This document shows, in pieces, positions 7,633 to 17,292 of a stretch of DNA of 64,000 bases (position 1 is its first letter; each line of letters opens with the position of its first letter). The position numbers were made by a program, and so were the translations under genes. The stretch is taken from contig NZ_JAGQCJ010000001.1 in NCBI RefSeq assembly GCF_024346135.1, forward strand, positions 124,001 through 188,000, in the 5' to 3' direction. The notes beneath the pieces are model-generated. The model had not been told where the DNA came from. It saw only the letters and a list, made by a program, of their open reading frames with translations, and did no database searches. The DNA comes from Cyanobium sp. CH-040. Lineage in GTDB: Bacteria; Cyanobacteriota; Cyanobacteriia; PCC-6307; Cyanobiaceae.

Positions 7633-8598
7633 TCACGGGTTGTCATCACCCGGTGTTCGCACGGGTTGCGGCTCGTCGACGCCCGGGCGTGGCGCCATCT
7701 CTGTTTCCGGCAGCCCCTGCCGCTCCTCAGCGCTGTTCTCCTCCCCAGTGGAGCCTCCAACGGACTCGTCGGCAGGGGGGCCTGCCGCGTCGGCCTCCTG
7801 ATGGCCGAAGCGATAGCGCACCCCCACCAGGTAGGCGTTGTTGTCGCAGGCCTTGATGCAGTCGAGCGTGCCGAAAATCCCCGAGCGGTGGTGCAGCCGC
7901 CCCACCAGAGACCACTGCCGGTTGATCTCGGCATCCACCTCGAAGGCCAGGTAGTTCACCAGCTGCCGGCCGTTCCCGCCACGGTCCAGCTGCAGGCGGC
8001 TGCGGCTGGTGTACAGCGACAGCCCCTCCACCACGGCAACAGACAGCCAACGGCTGGGGTAGGCCTTGAGGCCCATCCCGATCGTCCCTTCCCCGAAGCT
8101 CTGGCCGGGGGTGGTGGCTCCCTGCACGGCATCGTGCGCCATCAGGTTGGCGTCGACAATCAGCCCCAGGCGTCGCCTGCGCCAGAGGGTGCGCTGCACG
8201 CCCACGCCGCCCAGGTATTCGGAGCGGAATCCGTTGCGCAGGCGCAGGCTCTCCTCCATGTTGCCCTGGGTCATCGCGCCTCCCCAGAGCGTCAGGGTCC
8301 AGTCGCTCCAGCGCGGCGGGTCGATGGCCCAGCCGCACTGCCAAGCCCCCATCACCTCCAGCACCCCCCGCAGCACCGTGCCCAGGCCGTCCCGGCGCGC
8401 CGCCGGGTCGTCGGGCTCGCACACCGCCGGCAGGCTCAGGCGCAGCTGGGCCGGCGGTGCCACAGGCCCGGTGCCGGCCCGGACCGGCCTGCAGACCCCG
8501 GAGGCCAGGGCGATGGCGCCGGTCATGGCGGCTGTGAGCACCAGCCCCGTGCGGCGTGCAGCTGATCCCATGCCCGTGGCGGGCCTCCGGCCAGGCAT
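7633..8598 (-). CDS. Outer-membrane beta-barrel protein, lipid A deacylase (PagL)-like
   Basis: An N-terminal signal peptide (hydrophobic run about residues 18-35, ending near Ala-Gly) is followed by alternating beta-type sequence with many aromatic ends. Near residues 233-262 there is a pattern resembling the acyloxyacyl hydrolase/PagL family (LHHRSGIFG, then VGVRYRF as a terminal strand). The extreme C-terminus is a Pro/Glu-rich tail of about 55 residues that is not part of a barrel. It may be structural rather than enzymatic. It stands alone, transcribed away from the YciI-like gene. Confidence 0.55.
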   Translation of the reverse strand: MPGRRPATGMGSAARRTGLVLTAAMTGAIALASGVCRPVRAGTGPVAPPAQLRLSLPAVCEPDDPAARRDGLGTVLRGVLEVMGAWQCGWAIDPPRWSDWTLTLWGGAMTQGNMEESLRLRNGFRSEYLGGVGVQRTLWRRRRLGLIVDANLMAHDAVQGATTPGQSFGEGTIGMGLKAYPSRWLSVAVVEGLSLYTSRSRLQLDRGGNGRQLVNYLAFEVDAEINRQWSLVGRLHHRSGIFGTLDCIKACDNNAYLVGVRYRFGHQEADAAGPPADESVGGSTGEENSAEERQGLPETEMAPRPGVDEPQPVRTPGDDNP

Positions 8599-8634
8599 CC
8601 AGACTTACCGCACACCGCCGCTGCCACCGCGCCG

Positions 8635-8928
8635 ATGCCCTGGTACGTGAAGCTCGAGGAGGGGATCGTTTCCAAGGACCGCTTCGATGCGGTGGTGCCG
8701 GCCCACCTGGCCTGGCTGGCCGAACTCGGGCGGGAGGGGCACCATCCGCGCAGCGGCTACTGGGCTGACCGCAAGGGATGCACGGGCGATGGGGCCGGCG
8801 GCATGCTGCTGTTCCGGGCGGACGACTGGGCCCAGGCCGATCGCCTGGTGCGCAGCGATCCCCTGATCCAGGCCGGCTGCGTGCGCTGGAGCCTGCACGA
8901 GTGGAGCCTGGTGCACGGCAGCCTCTGA
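8635..8928 (+). CDS. YciI-family protein
   Basis: 97 residues with the ferredoxin-like YciI pattern: a first strand WYVKLEEG, a conserved histidine region HLAWLAELGREG, and a late DPLIQAG segment. Family members are small, often dimeric proteins of uncertain enzymatic role. The ATG at 8635 is the natural start. It is divergent from the barrel protein gene, with 36 bases between starts. Confidence 0.75.
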   Translation: MPWYVKLEEGIVSKDRFDAVVPAHLAWLAELGREGHHPRSGYWADRKGCTGDGAGGMLLFRADDWAQADRLVRSDPLIQAGCVRWSLHEWSLVHGSL

Positions 8929-8947
8929 GTGCCGGAGCACCGGCGCC

Positions 8948-9190
8948 TCAGGAGTGGAAGAGCAGCACGAGGCCGGAGTTGAGCTGGTGGAATTCCCGCT
9001 CCTCCCGGCTGAGGTCCAGCCCCACCTGCAACCCTTCCTTGAGCGCATCCTCGAAGGGAGGGGAGGACGGCGCCGCACCGGCGCTCCAGAGGGCAGCGAT
9101 GCCCACCGGGGTGGCATGCCAGCGAAACCGTTCGGTCGTTCCGATCTCTGGCTCGCTCAGGGCTTCTTCCAGAAGTTCGCGAATCGGCAT
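8948..9190 (-). CDS. Small conserved-type hypothetical protein, 80 aa
   Basis: ATG at 9190 (MPIRELLEEAL); a GTG at 9202 would add four residues. Composition is normal for a soluble protein, with a helical N-terminus and a hydrophobic C-terminal strand (SGLVLLF). I recognise no family. It follows cbiB by 49 bases on the same strand and may be its operon partner. Confidence 0.5.
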   Translation of the reverse strand: MPIRELLEEALSEPEIGTTERFRWHATPVGIAALWSAGAAPSSPPFEDALKEGLQVGLDLSREEREFHQLNSGLVLLFHS

Positions 9191-9239
9191 CAGACCCAAC
9201 ACCCGAGAGCAGCTTCGGCAGAGGCGCGCGGGCGGGCAA

Positions 9240-10298
9240 TCAGCTGAGAGCTTTCGTGATGAATGCCGCCGTGCCGAGCAGCAGCCATGTGCCGAGCAGC
9301 CACAGCAGCACCAGCCGCCGGTTCAGGGCCAGCATCCGCTGCACCGCTTCCCGGTCGGGCTGAGGCTGGCCGGCGGCCAGCAGCGGCTTGATGCGCTGGA
9401 TGCCGCCGTAGTGGTTGACGCCCCCCAGCTGCACGCCCACCAGGTGGGCGTAGGCCGCCTGCGACACGCCGGCGTTGGGGGAGGGATCGGCACGGCCGTC
9501 GCGGCAGGCGGCGTGCAGCAGTGCCGGCCCCAGCCAGGGACGTCCAACCGCCAGCGGCAGGCTGAGGGCGGTGAGGCGGCAGGGCAGCCACACCAGCAGA
9601 TCGTCGAGCCGGGCGCCGGCGGTGCCCAGCCAGGTGAGCCGGCCGCGGCGGTAGCCCAGCATCGAATCGAGGGTGCTGGCGGCCTTGAAGCCCCAGGCCA
9701 GCGCCAGCGGACCCGGCAGGCCCCAGCCGCCGGCGGCCCAGAGCCCGGCTCCCACCAGCATCCAGAACAGGGGCGCGAACAGGCCGTCGACCCCGTTCTC
9801 GCTGGCGGTTTCCGCCAGGGCACGCAGGATGCCGGCGGCATCGAGGGCCCCGCTGTCGCGGCCCACGATCCAGGCCAGGCGCCGCCGCGCCTCACCGAGA
9901 TCGGGGGCGGCCGCGGGCCGGGCCGCAGGTTCCAGTGCCTCCAGCACGGCGGTCACGGCCTGCTCCAGGCTGCGGCCGGCCAGGCTGCTGGCGAGGCCCA
10001 CCACCAGCAGGCCCGCGCCCAGCCAGCGGCTTGCTCCACCTGCCAGCCCGCGCCAGCTGTATAGGGCGAGGCGCTCCAGACCCCAGCCCGCCAGGCCGCT
10101 GGCCCCCAGCAGCGCCACGGTGATCAGCCCGCCGGCCAGGCGCAGGGCCCAGGGGCGATCCCCGGCCCAGGCCTCCGCCGGCCGCCTCAGCCGGCCGATC
10201 GCCCAGCCCATCACCACCACCGGGTGGGGGCACCAGCGGGGATCGCCTACCAGCCGGTCAAGAGCACAGGCCAGCGCCACCAGGGCCAGGGGCAGCAA
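9240..10298 (-). CDS. cbiB: Adenosylcobinamide-phosphate synthase
   Basis: CbiB/CobD attaches the aminopropanol arm to adenosylcobyric acid in B12 synthesis; it is an integral membrane protein. Family motifs present are LDRLVGDPRW and HPV near the N-terminus, RDSGALDAAGILRALAETAS with SENGVDG in the middle, STLDSMLGYR, and DGRADPSPNAGVSQAAYA in the C-terminal half. Several hydrophobic segments span the membrane. The open frame reaches an ATG at 10355, but codons 10297-10330 form a strong terminator hairpin belonging to ilvC. The TTG at 10298 (or the GTG at 10280) gives an N-terminus of normal family length, so I place the start there. It lies downstream of ilvC on the same strand. Confidence 0.85.
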   Translation of the reverse strand: MLPLALVALACALDRLVGDPRWCPHPVVVMGWAIGRLRRPAEAWAGDRPWALRLAGGLITVALLGASGLAGWGLERLALYSWRGLAGGASRWLGAGLLVVGLASSLAGRSLEQAVTAVLEALEPAARPAAAPDLGEARRRLAWIVGRDSGALDAAGILRALAETASENGVDGLFAPLFWMLVGAGLWAAGGWGLPGPLALAWGFKAASTLDSMLGYRRGRLTWLGTAGARLDDLLVWLPCRLTALSLPLAVGRPWLGPALLHAACRDGRADPSPNAGVSQAAYAHLVGVQLGGVNHYGGIQRIKPLLAAGQPQPDREAVQRMLALNRRLVLLWLLGTWLLLGTAAFITKALS

Positions 10299-10330
10299 AA
10301 AAGGGTGGGCTCCCGGTAGGGAACCCACCC
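10297..10330 (-). terminator. Rho-independent terminator of ilvC
   Basis: Minus-strand stem GGGTGGG/CCCACCC (10324-10330 with 10303-10309), extended by TCCC/GGGA around a four-base loop, and followed by six T residues (10297-10302). It is a strong canonical terminator 47 bases after the ilvC stop, inside the longest possible cbiB frame. Confidence 0.8.
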
Positions 10331-10376
10331 CGAAAGGCTCCAGCGCCTCAGCCATGGCTGGCTTGACCCGCTCGGC

Positions 10377-11435
<1,059 letters not shown>

Positions 11436-12488
11436 TCAGGTTCGTCCCCTTACATGAATGGCGTGGTCAGGGTAGTTCACCATCAGGCGCCTTTGTTCGG
11501 GCGAATTGCGCCAGTTGCCAGCGTAGATCTGGCGAATGTAATTTTCAGCTCGGTCTGCGAAGCTCAACGCCTTGACCTTTTTGTTGCCCCAGCTTTTGAA
11601 TTCACGATCGAAACAGTAAACAGTTCTGAGATGGCGGGACAACGCTGATACTGCACTGCAAAACGTTCCTTTGCCGCTGATGAGGTTGCGAGCGTTCAAT
11701 AGCACGCTCAAGTCATCGCGGAGTTCTCCGCTCACTGGAATCATCTGACGGCAGTGGTCGGGAAGCCACTGCAGCAGCGGTTCGATCACCGGATTGCCAA
11801 GGTCCTGAAACACAACGCGCACGGTTTGCCACTTGCGCTTGCGGAACAGAACAACCTTGCGATAAAAGGCAAAGGGTGGCTGGCCGTAACTTGGATGTGG
11901 CGAGGAACCGCTGAAGACATCTCCTGAGCGGATGTAGATGACGAGATCATTGTTGCCGTAGCCTTGGCTGTCGATGTCAAGCGTCAGCAGGTTGCGGACA
12001 TCACGCAGAAGCCGGCGATGCCTGAGCCGTTGTCGCAGCAACGGTTTGAGAGCTACGGTGCGGAAATAGTTGCCAGACAGTACGAGCTGGTCGCGGGATA
12101 GGTCAGGTTGTTCGTTGTTGATCAGCTCTATCTCCCCATCAATCAGATGGCTGCCAGGCTTGACGTACCAGAGGTTGGGTAAGTGGATGCGCGAAACCCC
12201 CAGTGAACCTGCCATCTGTATGGCATTGCTCAGCTGCATCACGCTGTTGGCGAAGCGCTTGCCGTAGGTGATGCGCAAGGCGGTGATTGATGTGGTCGCA
12301 GAAAAGTCGCTGCAAGACCCAGGTTCTGGCGTTGGCCAGCGACCTCCTAGATCGAAGTGGTATGGATCTGTTCGATCGTGGTTGTTTGGGCCAACGGCAA
12401 AACTTTTTGTACCCTCAAGGATGCCGATGTCGAGGTTGTTTTCGGCTGCGAAACGGTTCAGGAGTGCCTTGCTGTCCAGGCCATGCAT
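11436..12488 (-). CDS. Putative fucosyltransferase-fold glycosyltransferase
   Basis: 350 residues. The most informative segment is near residues 182-190, IYIRSGDVF followed by QPPFAFY, the pattern seen in nucleotide-sugar binding of GT11/GT65-like and related O-fucosyltransferase-fold enzymes. A later block, NARNLISGKGTFCSAVSALS, fits the C-terminal donor-binding half. No membrane segment is evident. Base composition is clearly lower in G+C than clpP and ilvC on both sides, and the ATG lies only nine bases after the clpP stop. Recent insertion into this otherwise housekeeping run is likely. The acceptor is unknown; surface polysaccharide is a reasonable guess. Confidence 0.6.
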   Translation of the reverse strand: MHGLDSKALLNRFAAENNLDIGILEGTKSFAVGPNNHDRTDPYHFDLGGRWPTPEPGSCSDFSATTSITALRITYGKRFANSVMQLSNAIQMAGSLGVSRIHLPNLWYVKPGSHLIDGEIELINNEQPDLSRDQLVLSGNYFRTVALKPLLRQRLRHRRLLRDVRNLLTLDIDSQGYGNNDLVIYIRSGDVFSGSSPHPSYGQPPFAFYRKVVLFRKRKWQTVRVVFQDLGNPVIEPLLQWLPDHCRQMIPVSGELRDDLSVLLNARNLISGKGTFCSAVSALSRHLRTVYCFDREFKSWGNKKVKALSFADRAENYIRQIYAGNWRNSPEQRRLMVNYPDHAIHVRGRT

Positions 12489-12497
12489 GCCGTCGGT

Positions 12498-13100
12498 TCA
12501 GGCCTCGCTGGGGTGGGCGATCACCCGGTCGATCAGGCCGTAATCCTTGGCTTCGGCGGCGCTGAGGAAGTAGTCGCGGTCGGTGTCCTTCTCGACCTTC
12601 TCGAAGGGCTGGCCGGTCATGTCCGCCATCGCGTGGTTGAGCATGTCCTTGATGCGCAGGATCTCGCGGGCCTCGATCTCGATGTCGCTGGCCTGGCGCT
12701 GGCTGGTGCCGCCCAGGGGCTGGTGGATCATGATCCGGCTGTGGGGCAGGGCCAGGCGCTTGCCCTTGGTGCCGGCCGCCAGCAGGAAGGCGCCCATGCT
12801 TGCCGCCAGTCCCACGCAGATCGTCACCACATCGCTCTTCACGTACTGCATGGTGTCGTAGATGGCCAGGCCGGCGGTGACCGATCCACCCGGGGAGTTG
12901 ATGTAGAGGTAGATCGGCTTGGAGTTGTCCTCCGAGTCGAGATAGAGCATCTGGGCCACCAGGGCGTTGGCCACGGCGTCGTTCACCTCCGAGCCCAGGA
13001 AGAGGATGCGCTCCACCCCCAGACGGGTGTAGATGTCGACCCAGCGCTCGTACTGGCTGCCGGGCAGGCGGTAGGGAACGCTGGGGGTGCCGATGGGCAT
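12498..13100 (-). CDS. clpP: ATP-dependent Clp protease proteolytic subunit
   Basis: 200 residues, normal for ClpP. The catalytic triad is visible: Ser in GLAASMGAF, His in [10 protein letters not shown], Asp in DTDRDYF. The [12 protein letters not shown] segment forms the substrate channel. It forms the mixed-ring partner of ClpR in cyanobacteria, working with a Clp/Hsp100 ATPase in the cytoplasm. It starts at 13100, 74 bases after clpR on the same strand, so the two are likely co-transcribed. This paralogue pairs with clpR and would be called ClpP3 in cyanobacterial usage (inferred from position). Confidence 0.95.
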   Translation of the reverse strand: MPIGTPSVPYRLPGSQYERWVDIYTRLGVERILFLGSEVNDAVANALVAQMLYLDSEDNSKPIYLYINSPGGSVTAGLAIYDTMQYVKSDVVTICVGLAASMGAFLLAAGTKGKRLALPHSRIMIHQPLGGTSQRQASDIEIEAREILRIKDMLNHAMADMTGQPFEKVEKDTDRDYFLSAAEAKDYGLIDRVIAHPSEA

Positions 13101-13174
13101 GGCTGCGGGAAGTGGTGGAGAGGAGGGGAAAAGGAGAGAGCGGGGTGGGGCCGCCGGCCTGGGCCTCGCGGGCC

Positions 13175-13858
13175 TCAGCCGATGCCGGCCGCGGCGGGCA
13201 CCGCCGTGGGCAGGTCCTTCTGGCTGGTGAGAACCCGGTCGATCAGGCCGTACTCCCGGGCCTCCTCGGCGGTGAGGTAGGTCATGCGGTCGGAATCCCT
13301 GGCCAGCTGCTCCACACTCTTGCCGGTGTTCTCGGCCAGCATCTCCAGCATCGTGTGCTTGTTGTGCAGCACCTCCTTGGCGCGGATCTGGATGTCGCTG
13401 GCCTGGCCGCGGGCGCCGCTGCGGGGCTGGTGCAGCACGATCGAGGCGTGGGGCAGGGCCGCCCGGTGCCCCTTGGTGCCGGCGCTGAGGATCATGGCGG
13501 CGGTGCCCATGGCCTGGCCGATGCAGATCGTGTGCACCGGCGGCTTCACGTAGCGGATCGTGTCGGCGATGGCGAAGGCCTCGGTCTCGAAGCCGATGGC
13601 GTCGCCGGTGAACCAGGAGGTGCCGGTGGAGTTGATGTAGAAGAAGATCGGCTTCTCCGGGTTGTCGAACTCCAGGTAGAGCAGCTGGGCGATGATCAGC
13701 TCGGTCACGTCCACGCCCATCTGGCGCTTGGCGTCGTCGTCGCTGAACAGCGGCAGGCCCAGGTAGACGATCCGCTCCTTGAGCAGCAGGGAGGGCAGAT
13801 CCGGCGGCGGGGTGCGCAGCACGGCGGAATCGCCGTAGTAGGGGGCTGACACCGACAT
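13175..13858 (-). CDS. clpR: Inactive ClpP-like subunit ClpR
   Basis: 227 residues from the ATG at 13858 ([11 protein letters not shown]). The fold is that of ClpP, but the segment equivalent to GLAASMGAF reads GQAMGTAAM, so the catalytic serine position is glycine. The His region (IVLHQPRSG) is kept. ClpR subunits assemble with ClpP3 into a mixed core and lower the number of active sites. It is followed by clpP and preceded, 32 bases away, by the PIN/TRAM gene, all on the minus strand. Confidence 0.92.
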   Translation of the reverse strand: MSVSAPYYGDSAVLRTPPPDLPSLLLKERIVYLGLPLFSDDDAKRQMGVDVTELIIAQLLYLEFDNPEKPIFFYINSTGTSWFTGDAIGFETEAFAIADTIRYVKPPVHTICIGQAMGTAAMILSAGTKGHRAALPHASIVLHQPRSGARGQASDIQIRAKEVLHNKHTMLEMLAENTGKSVEQLARDSDRMTYLTAEEAREYGLIDRVLTSQKDLPTAVPAAAGIG

Positions 13859-13890
13859 CCGCAGACCTTGCTCGGGCACTGGGAAGGAGC

Positions 13891-14994
13891 CTAGCGGGGC
13901 TTGCCCGGGGCCCGCTCCGCCCGGGGGCGGCCCTGCTCCAGCTGGGCGAAGACGATGCGGCCGGTGGGGTTCTGCAGGGCCCCGGTGACCACCACCGGCA
14001 GGCGCTCGCCGAGGCGGTCGCTGGCCCCTTCCACCACCACCATGGTGCCGTCGTCCAGGTAGCCCACCCCCTGCTGGGCCTCCTTGCCCTCGCGCACGAT
14101 CTTGAGCTGAAGCTCGTCGCCCGGCTGCACCTCGGGCCGCAGGGCGATCACCAGTTCGCTCAGGTTGAGCACCTTCAGTTCCTTCACCTCGGCCACCTTG
14201 GCCAGGTTGTAGTCGGCCGTCAGCAGGGTGCCGCCGGTGTCGGCGGTGAGGGCCTGCAGCTTGTCGTCCACCCCCTTGCCCTCGTAGCGGGTGCTGTTCA
14301 CCACCAGCCGGCGGCCGTAGGTCTCGCGCAGCTGGCTGAGCAGCTTCAGACCGCGGCGGCCGCGGGCGCGCTTGTCGGCGTTGCCGGAATCGGCCAGGGC
14401 CTGGAGTTCGTCGATCACGCACTGGGCCACGATCACCTGGCCTTCCAGCAGCCCGGAATCCAGCAGGCCGCGGATGCGGCCGTCGATGATCACGCTGGTG
14501 TCGAGGATCTTGGCGCTGGCCGGCCGCAGCACCCCCTCCGCCACCAGCAGGGCCTCGGCGTTGCCGGGGCTGAACAGGCGCAGCAGGGTGCGGCCGTGCA
14601 CCTCCGCCAGGTTGTAGCCCGACACGCCGAAGAACACGTTGCTGAGCACCGCCGCCAGGGGCTTGATGAAGATCACCTCCCAGGGCAGCGGCAGCAGCAG
14701 GATCGGCGCCAGCAGCAGGTTGGCCACCAGCAGGCCGAGGATCAGGCCCACGGCGCGGCTCACCAGCAGGTCGGTGGGCATGGAGCGCACCTGGGCCATC
14801 AGGCGCTTGCGCAGCTGGCCGAAGAAGAACCCGGCCAGCAGCCCGAAGAACGCCCCGAAGCCGGCCAGCACCGTGCGCAGCCCCTCCGGGTTGTTCACCT
14901 GCACCAGCAGGGCTTCCGGGAGCAGATCCACCCCCAGCCAGCCCGCCGCGGCCCCGGAGATCAGAAACAGGATCAGGATGAGGGAGTCCACCAT
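13891..14994 (-). CDS. PIN/TRAM-domain membrane protein (YacL-like)
   Basis: 367 residues. Four hydrophobic segments occupy about residues 1-125. A PIN nuclease-like domain begins at [11 protein letters not shown] near 163, with further acidic residues in IDELQAL and LTADYNL. A C-terminal TRAM-like RNA-binding domain includes [13 protein letters not shown] and [14 protein letters not shown]. The domain order is that of the widespread YacL family, whose role is not well defined but is probably RNA-related at the membrane. It is divergent from hemW. Confidence 0.88.
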   Translation of the reverse strand: MVDSLILILFLISGAAAGWLGVDLLPEALLVQVNNPEGLRTVLAGFGAFFGLLAGFFFGQLRKRLMAQVRSMPTDLLVSRAVGLILGLLVANLLLAPILLLPLPWEVIFIKPLAAVLSNVFFGVSGYNLAEVHGRTLLRLFSPGNAEALLVAEGVLRPASAKILDTSVIIDGRIRGLLDSGLLEGQVIVAQCVIDELQALADSGNADKRARGRRGLKLLSQLRETYGRRLVVNSTRYEGKGVDDKLQALTADTGGTLLTADYNLAKVAEVKELKVLNLSELVIALRPEVQPGDELQLKIVREGKEAQQGVGYLDDGTMVVVEGASDRLGERLPVVVTGALQNPTGRIVFAQLEQGRPRAERAPGKPR

Positions 14995-15082
14995 TCCCGC
15001 CGACCGTGGTGTGCCGTCCGCTCAGGCAGGCAGCATGCCTGAAACCGGGGCCTCTGGCCGGCGGGGGTAACCGCACCTGAAC

Positions 15083-16369
15083 GTGTCCCCGCCGCCGCGC
15101 AGCGCCTACCTGCACATCCCCTTCTGCCACCGGCGCTGCTTCTACTGCGACTTCCCGGTGGTGCCCCTGGGCGACCGGGCCACCGGCCAGCCCGGTGCGC
15201 CGGGGGCGGCCTCGATCGCCGCCTATCTGCAGCTGCTGCACCGGGAGATCGCCGCCGCCCCCGCAGGACCTCCGCTGAGCACGGTGTATCTGGGCGGCGG
15301 CACGCCCTCCCTGCTCACCCCCGCCCAGGTGGGGGAGCTGCTGGAGGCTCTGCGGCGGCGTTTCGGCCTGGCGCCGGCGGCGGAGATCAGTCTGGAGCTG
15401 GATCCGGCCAGCTTCGATGAGCGGCGCCTGGCCGGCTACCTGGCCGCCGGCATCACCCGGGTGAGCCTGGGGGGCCAGAGCTTCGACGACGCCGTGCTGG
15501 CGGCCCTGGGCAGGCGCCACCGCGGCGCCGACCTGGCCGAGGCGGCCGGGTGGCTGGAGCGGGCCCGCCACCGCGGTGCCCTGGCCAGCTGGAGCCTGGA
15601 CCTGATCCAGGCGGCCCCGGGGGAGAGCCTGGCCGGATGGCGGCAGCAGCTGCGTCGGGCGGTCGCCACCGGTGCGCCGCATCTGTCGGTGTACGACCTC
15701 ACCATCGAGCCCGGCACGGCCTTCGCCCGCCGGCTGGAGCGGGGCCAGCTGGAGCTGCCCGAGGCGGATGCGGCCGCCGATCGGATGGACCTCACCTGGG
15801 CGGAGCTCACGGCGGCGGGCTACGGCCGCTACGAGATCTCCAACTACGCCTTTCCCGGCCATGCCTCCCGCCACAACCGGGTGTACTGGAGCGGTGCCGG
15901 CTGGTGGGGCTTCGGCATGGGGGCCACCGCCGCCCCCTGGGGCGAGCGCCAGGCCCGGCCGCGCACCCGCGCGGCCTATGCCGCCTGGCTGGAGAGCGGC
16001 CAGGGCCAGGGCGGCGCTGCCCCTGCGCCGACCGCTGGCATGCCCCTCGATGAACGGCTGCTGGTGGGGCTGCGCCGCCGCGAGGGGGTGCGATTGCCGG
16101 CGCTGCTCACGGCTGCCGGTTTCGCGCCCGCGGAGCGGAGGCAGGCCCTGGCCGAGCTGCGCCGGCGGCTGGAGCCCTGGCTGGCGGACCGGCTGCTGCT
16201 GGAGGAGGGGCCGCGCTGGCGGCTGGCCGATCCGGCCGGCCTGGCCCTCAGCAACGGGGTGCTGCGGGAGCTGATCGGCTGGTGGGATGAGCGGACCGCC
16301 CCTGGGCGGCGATCCAGTGGCGCAGTGCCTCCACCGCCTGCGCCCGTCCCGGCAGCAGCGGCGGGCTGA
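15083..16369 (+). CDS. hemW: Radical SAM heme chaperone HemW-like protein
   Basis: Starts at the GTG at 15083. The radical SAM cluster motif CxxxCxxC appears as CHRRCFYCDF near residue 15, followed by VYLGGGTPS, LELDPASF and VSLGGQSFDD, all typical of the HemN/HemW group. The length (428) fits HemW with a C-terminal HemN-type domain. The Cys pattern is that of HemW, which acts as a heme chaperone and is not a true coproporphyrinogen oxidase, but function cannot be settled from sequence. The last 40 codons overlap the 3' end of panB on the other strand. Confidence 0.88.
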   Translation: MSPPPRSAYLHIPFCHRRCFYCDFPVVPLGDRATGQPGAPGAASIAAYLQLLHREIAAAPAGPPLSTVYLGGGTPSLLTPAQVGELLEALRRRFGLAPAAEISLELDPASFDERRLAGYLAAGITRVSLGGQSFDDAVLAALGRRHRGADLAEAAGWLERARHRGALASWSLDLIQAAPGESLAGWRQQLRRAVATGAPHLSVYDLTIEPGTAFARRLERGQLELPEADAAADRMDLTWAELTAAGYGRYEISNYAFPGHASRHNRVYWSGAGWWGFGMGATAAPWGERQARPRTRAAYAAWLESGQGQGGAAPAPTAGMPLDERLLVGLRRREGVRLPALLTAAGFAPAERRQALAELRRRLEPWLADRLLLEEGPRWRLADPAGLALSNGVLRELIGWWDERTAPGRRSSGAVPPPPAPVPAAAAG

Positions 16370-17075
16370 AGGGCGGCTGGCGCGCCGTGAGTCCGAGCAG
16401 ATCGGCCGTCACCCGCACCTGGCCGTCGCAGGCGTCACCGGCGCCGATGCCGATCACGGGAATCCGCAGCCGTCCGCTCAGGTCGGCGGCCAGCTCATCC
16501 GGCACGTGCTCCAGCACCAGCGCGAAGCACCCGGCCGCCTCCAGGGCCTCGGCATCGCGGCTCAGCCGATGCCGCCCGGCCGCGTCGCCGCCCTGGCGTC
16601 GGTAGCCGAGGCGGTGCACCGACTGGGGCGTGAGGCCGATATGGCCCATCACCGGGATGCCGCTGCGCACCATCCGGTCGATCACCGCCAGGGTCTCCGG
16701 TTCGGCCCCCTCCAGCTTCACCGCCGCCGCCGGGGTCTCCTTCCGCACCCGTCCGTCGGCCGCCATGGCCTCATCGGCACCGCACTGGTAGCTGAGGAAG
16801 GGCAGATCACAGATCAGCAGGGGCTCCTGGCCCGCGGCGCAGACGCCGGCCAGGCCCCGGGCCGCGGCGCGGCAGTGGTGCAGCATCTCCTCGAGGGTCA
16901 CCGGCAGGGTGGTGGGGTGACCCAGCACCACCATCGCCAGGGAATCGCCCACCAGCACCGCATCGGCGCCGGCCTCGGCCACCAGCGCCGCCGACAGCGC
17001 GTCCCAGGCGGTGAGCACCGTGACCGGCAGGCCGGCCTGCTTGCGTCGCACCAGATCCGCGGGGCGCAGGGGCAC
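16248..17075 (-). CDS. panB: 3-methyl-2-oxobutanoate hydroxymethyltransferase
   Basis: First committed enzyme of pantothenate synthesis. Motifs: LTAWDALSA, the Mg-binding VGDSLAMVVLGH, LEEMLHHC, VKLEGAE with the catalytic/metal Glu, and VMGHIGLTPQSVH. The longest frame begins at a GTG at 17129, which lies inside the SRP RNA gene of the other strand. The GTG at 17075 (before PLRPADLV) avoids this and matches the usual N-terminus. The final 16 or so residues are a poorly conserved Ser/Pro/Ala tail overlapping hemW convergently by 122 bases. Confidence 0.92.
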   Translation of the reverse strand: MPLRPADLVRRKQAGLPVTVLTAWDALSAALVAEAGADAVLVGDSLAMVVLGHPTTLPVTLEEMLHHCRAAARGLAGVCAAGQEPLLICDLPFLSYQCGADEAMAADGRVRKETPAAAVKLEGAEPETLAVIDRMVRSGIPVMGHIGLTPQSVHRLGYRRQGGDAAGRHRLSRDAEALEAAGCFALVLEHVPDELAADLSGRLRIPVIGIGAGDACDGQVRVTADLLGLTARQPPFSPPLLPGRAQAVEALRHWIAAQGRSAHPTSRSAPAAPRC

Positions 17076-17116
17076 GGAGAGAAGGGGCGGTGAAAGGGCA
17101 TTGCTAGCATCCACTT

Positions 17117-17210
17117 GACTCGGACCCACGCGGCCCTGACGCCCAAACCTGGTCAGGACCGGAAGGGAGCAGCCACACGGGATGCTCAGAGCAGGCGTGG
17201 ACTCCGGGTC
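17117..17210 (+). ncRNA. ffs: Signal recognition particle RNA, small bacterial type (4.5S)
   Basis: The diagnostic SRP core is present: GGTCAGGACC (17151-17160), then GGAAGGGAGCAGCC (17161-17174), which pair around the Ffh-binding asymmetric loop and GGAA-type tetraloop. The outer stem forms between GACTCGGACCCACGC at the 5' end and GCGTGGACTCCGGGTC at the 3' end. ACCC TTTT follows and may terminate transcription. The length of about 94 nt is usual. It binds Ffh to target membrane proteins. Confidence 0.95.
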
Positions 17211-17213
17211 ACC

Positions 17214-17255
17214 CTTTTCAGCCGCAGCTTTTCAGCCGCAGGTTTCAGCCGCTGG
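17214..17255. repeat. Three tandem 14-bp units after the SRP RNA
   Basis: CTTTTCAGCCGCAG occurs at 17214-17227 and 17228-17241, and a degenerate copy (GTTTCAGCCGCTGG) at 17242-17255. The first unit begins with the T-tract that would end the SRP RNA. Confidence 0.7.
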
Positions 17256-17292
17256 CTGACCGTGGGACGGGACGATCGGGAGCCAGCGGCCC

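Noticed and set aside
13175-15874. An 899-codon minus-strand frame across clpR and hemW
   Set aside because: It joins the clpR frame to an antisense frame of other genes; high G+C leaves few stops. Only the clpR part (13175-13858) is real.
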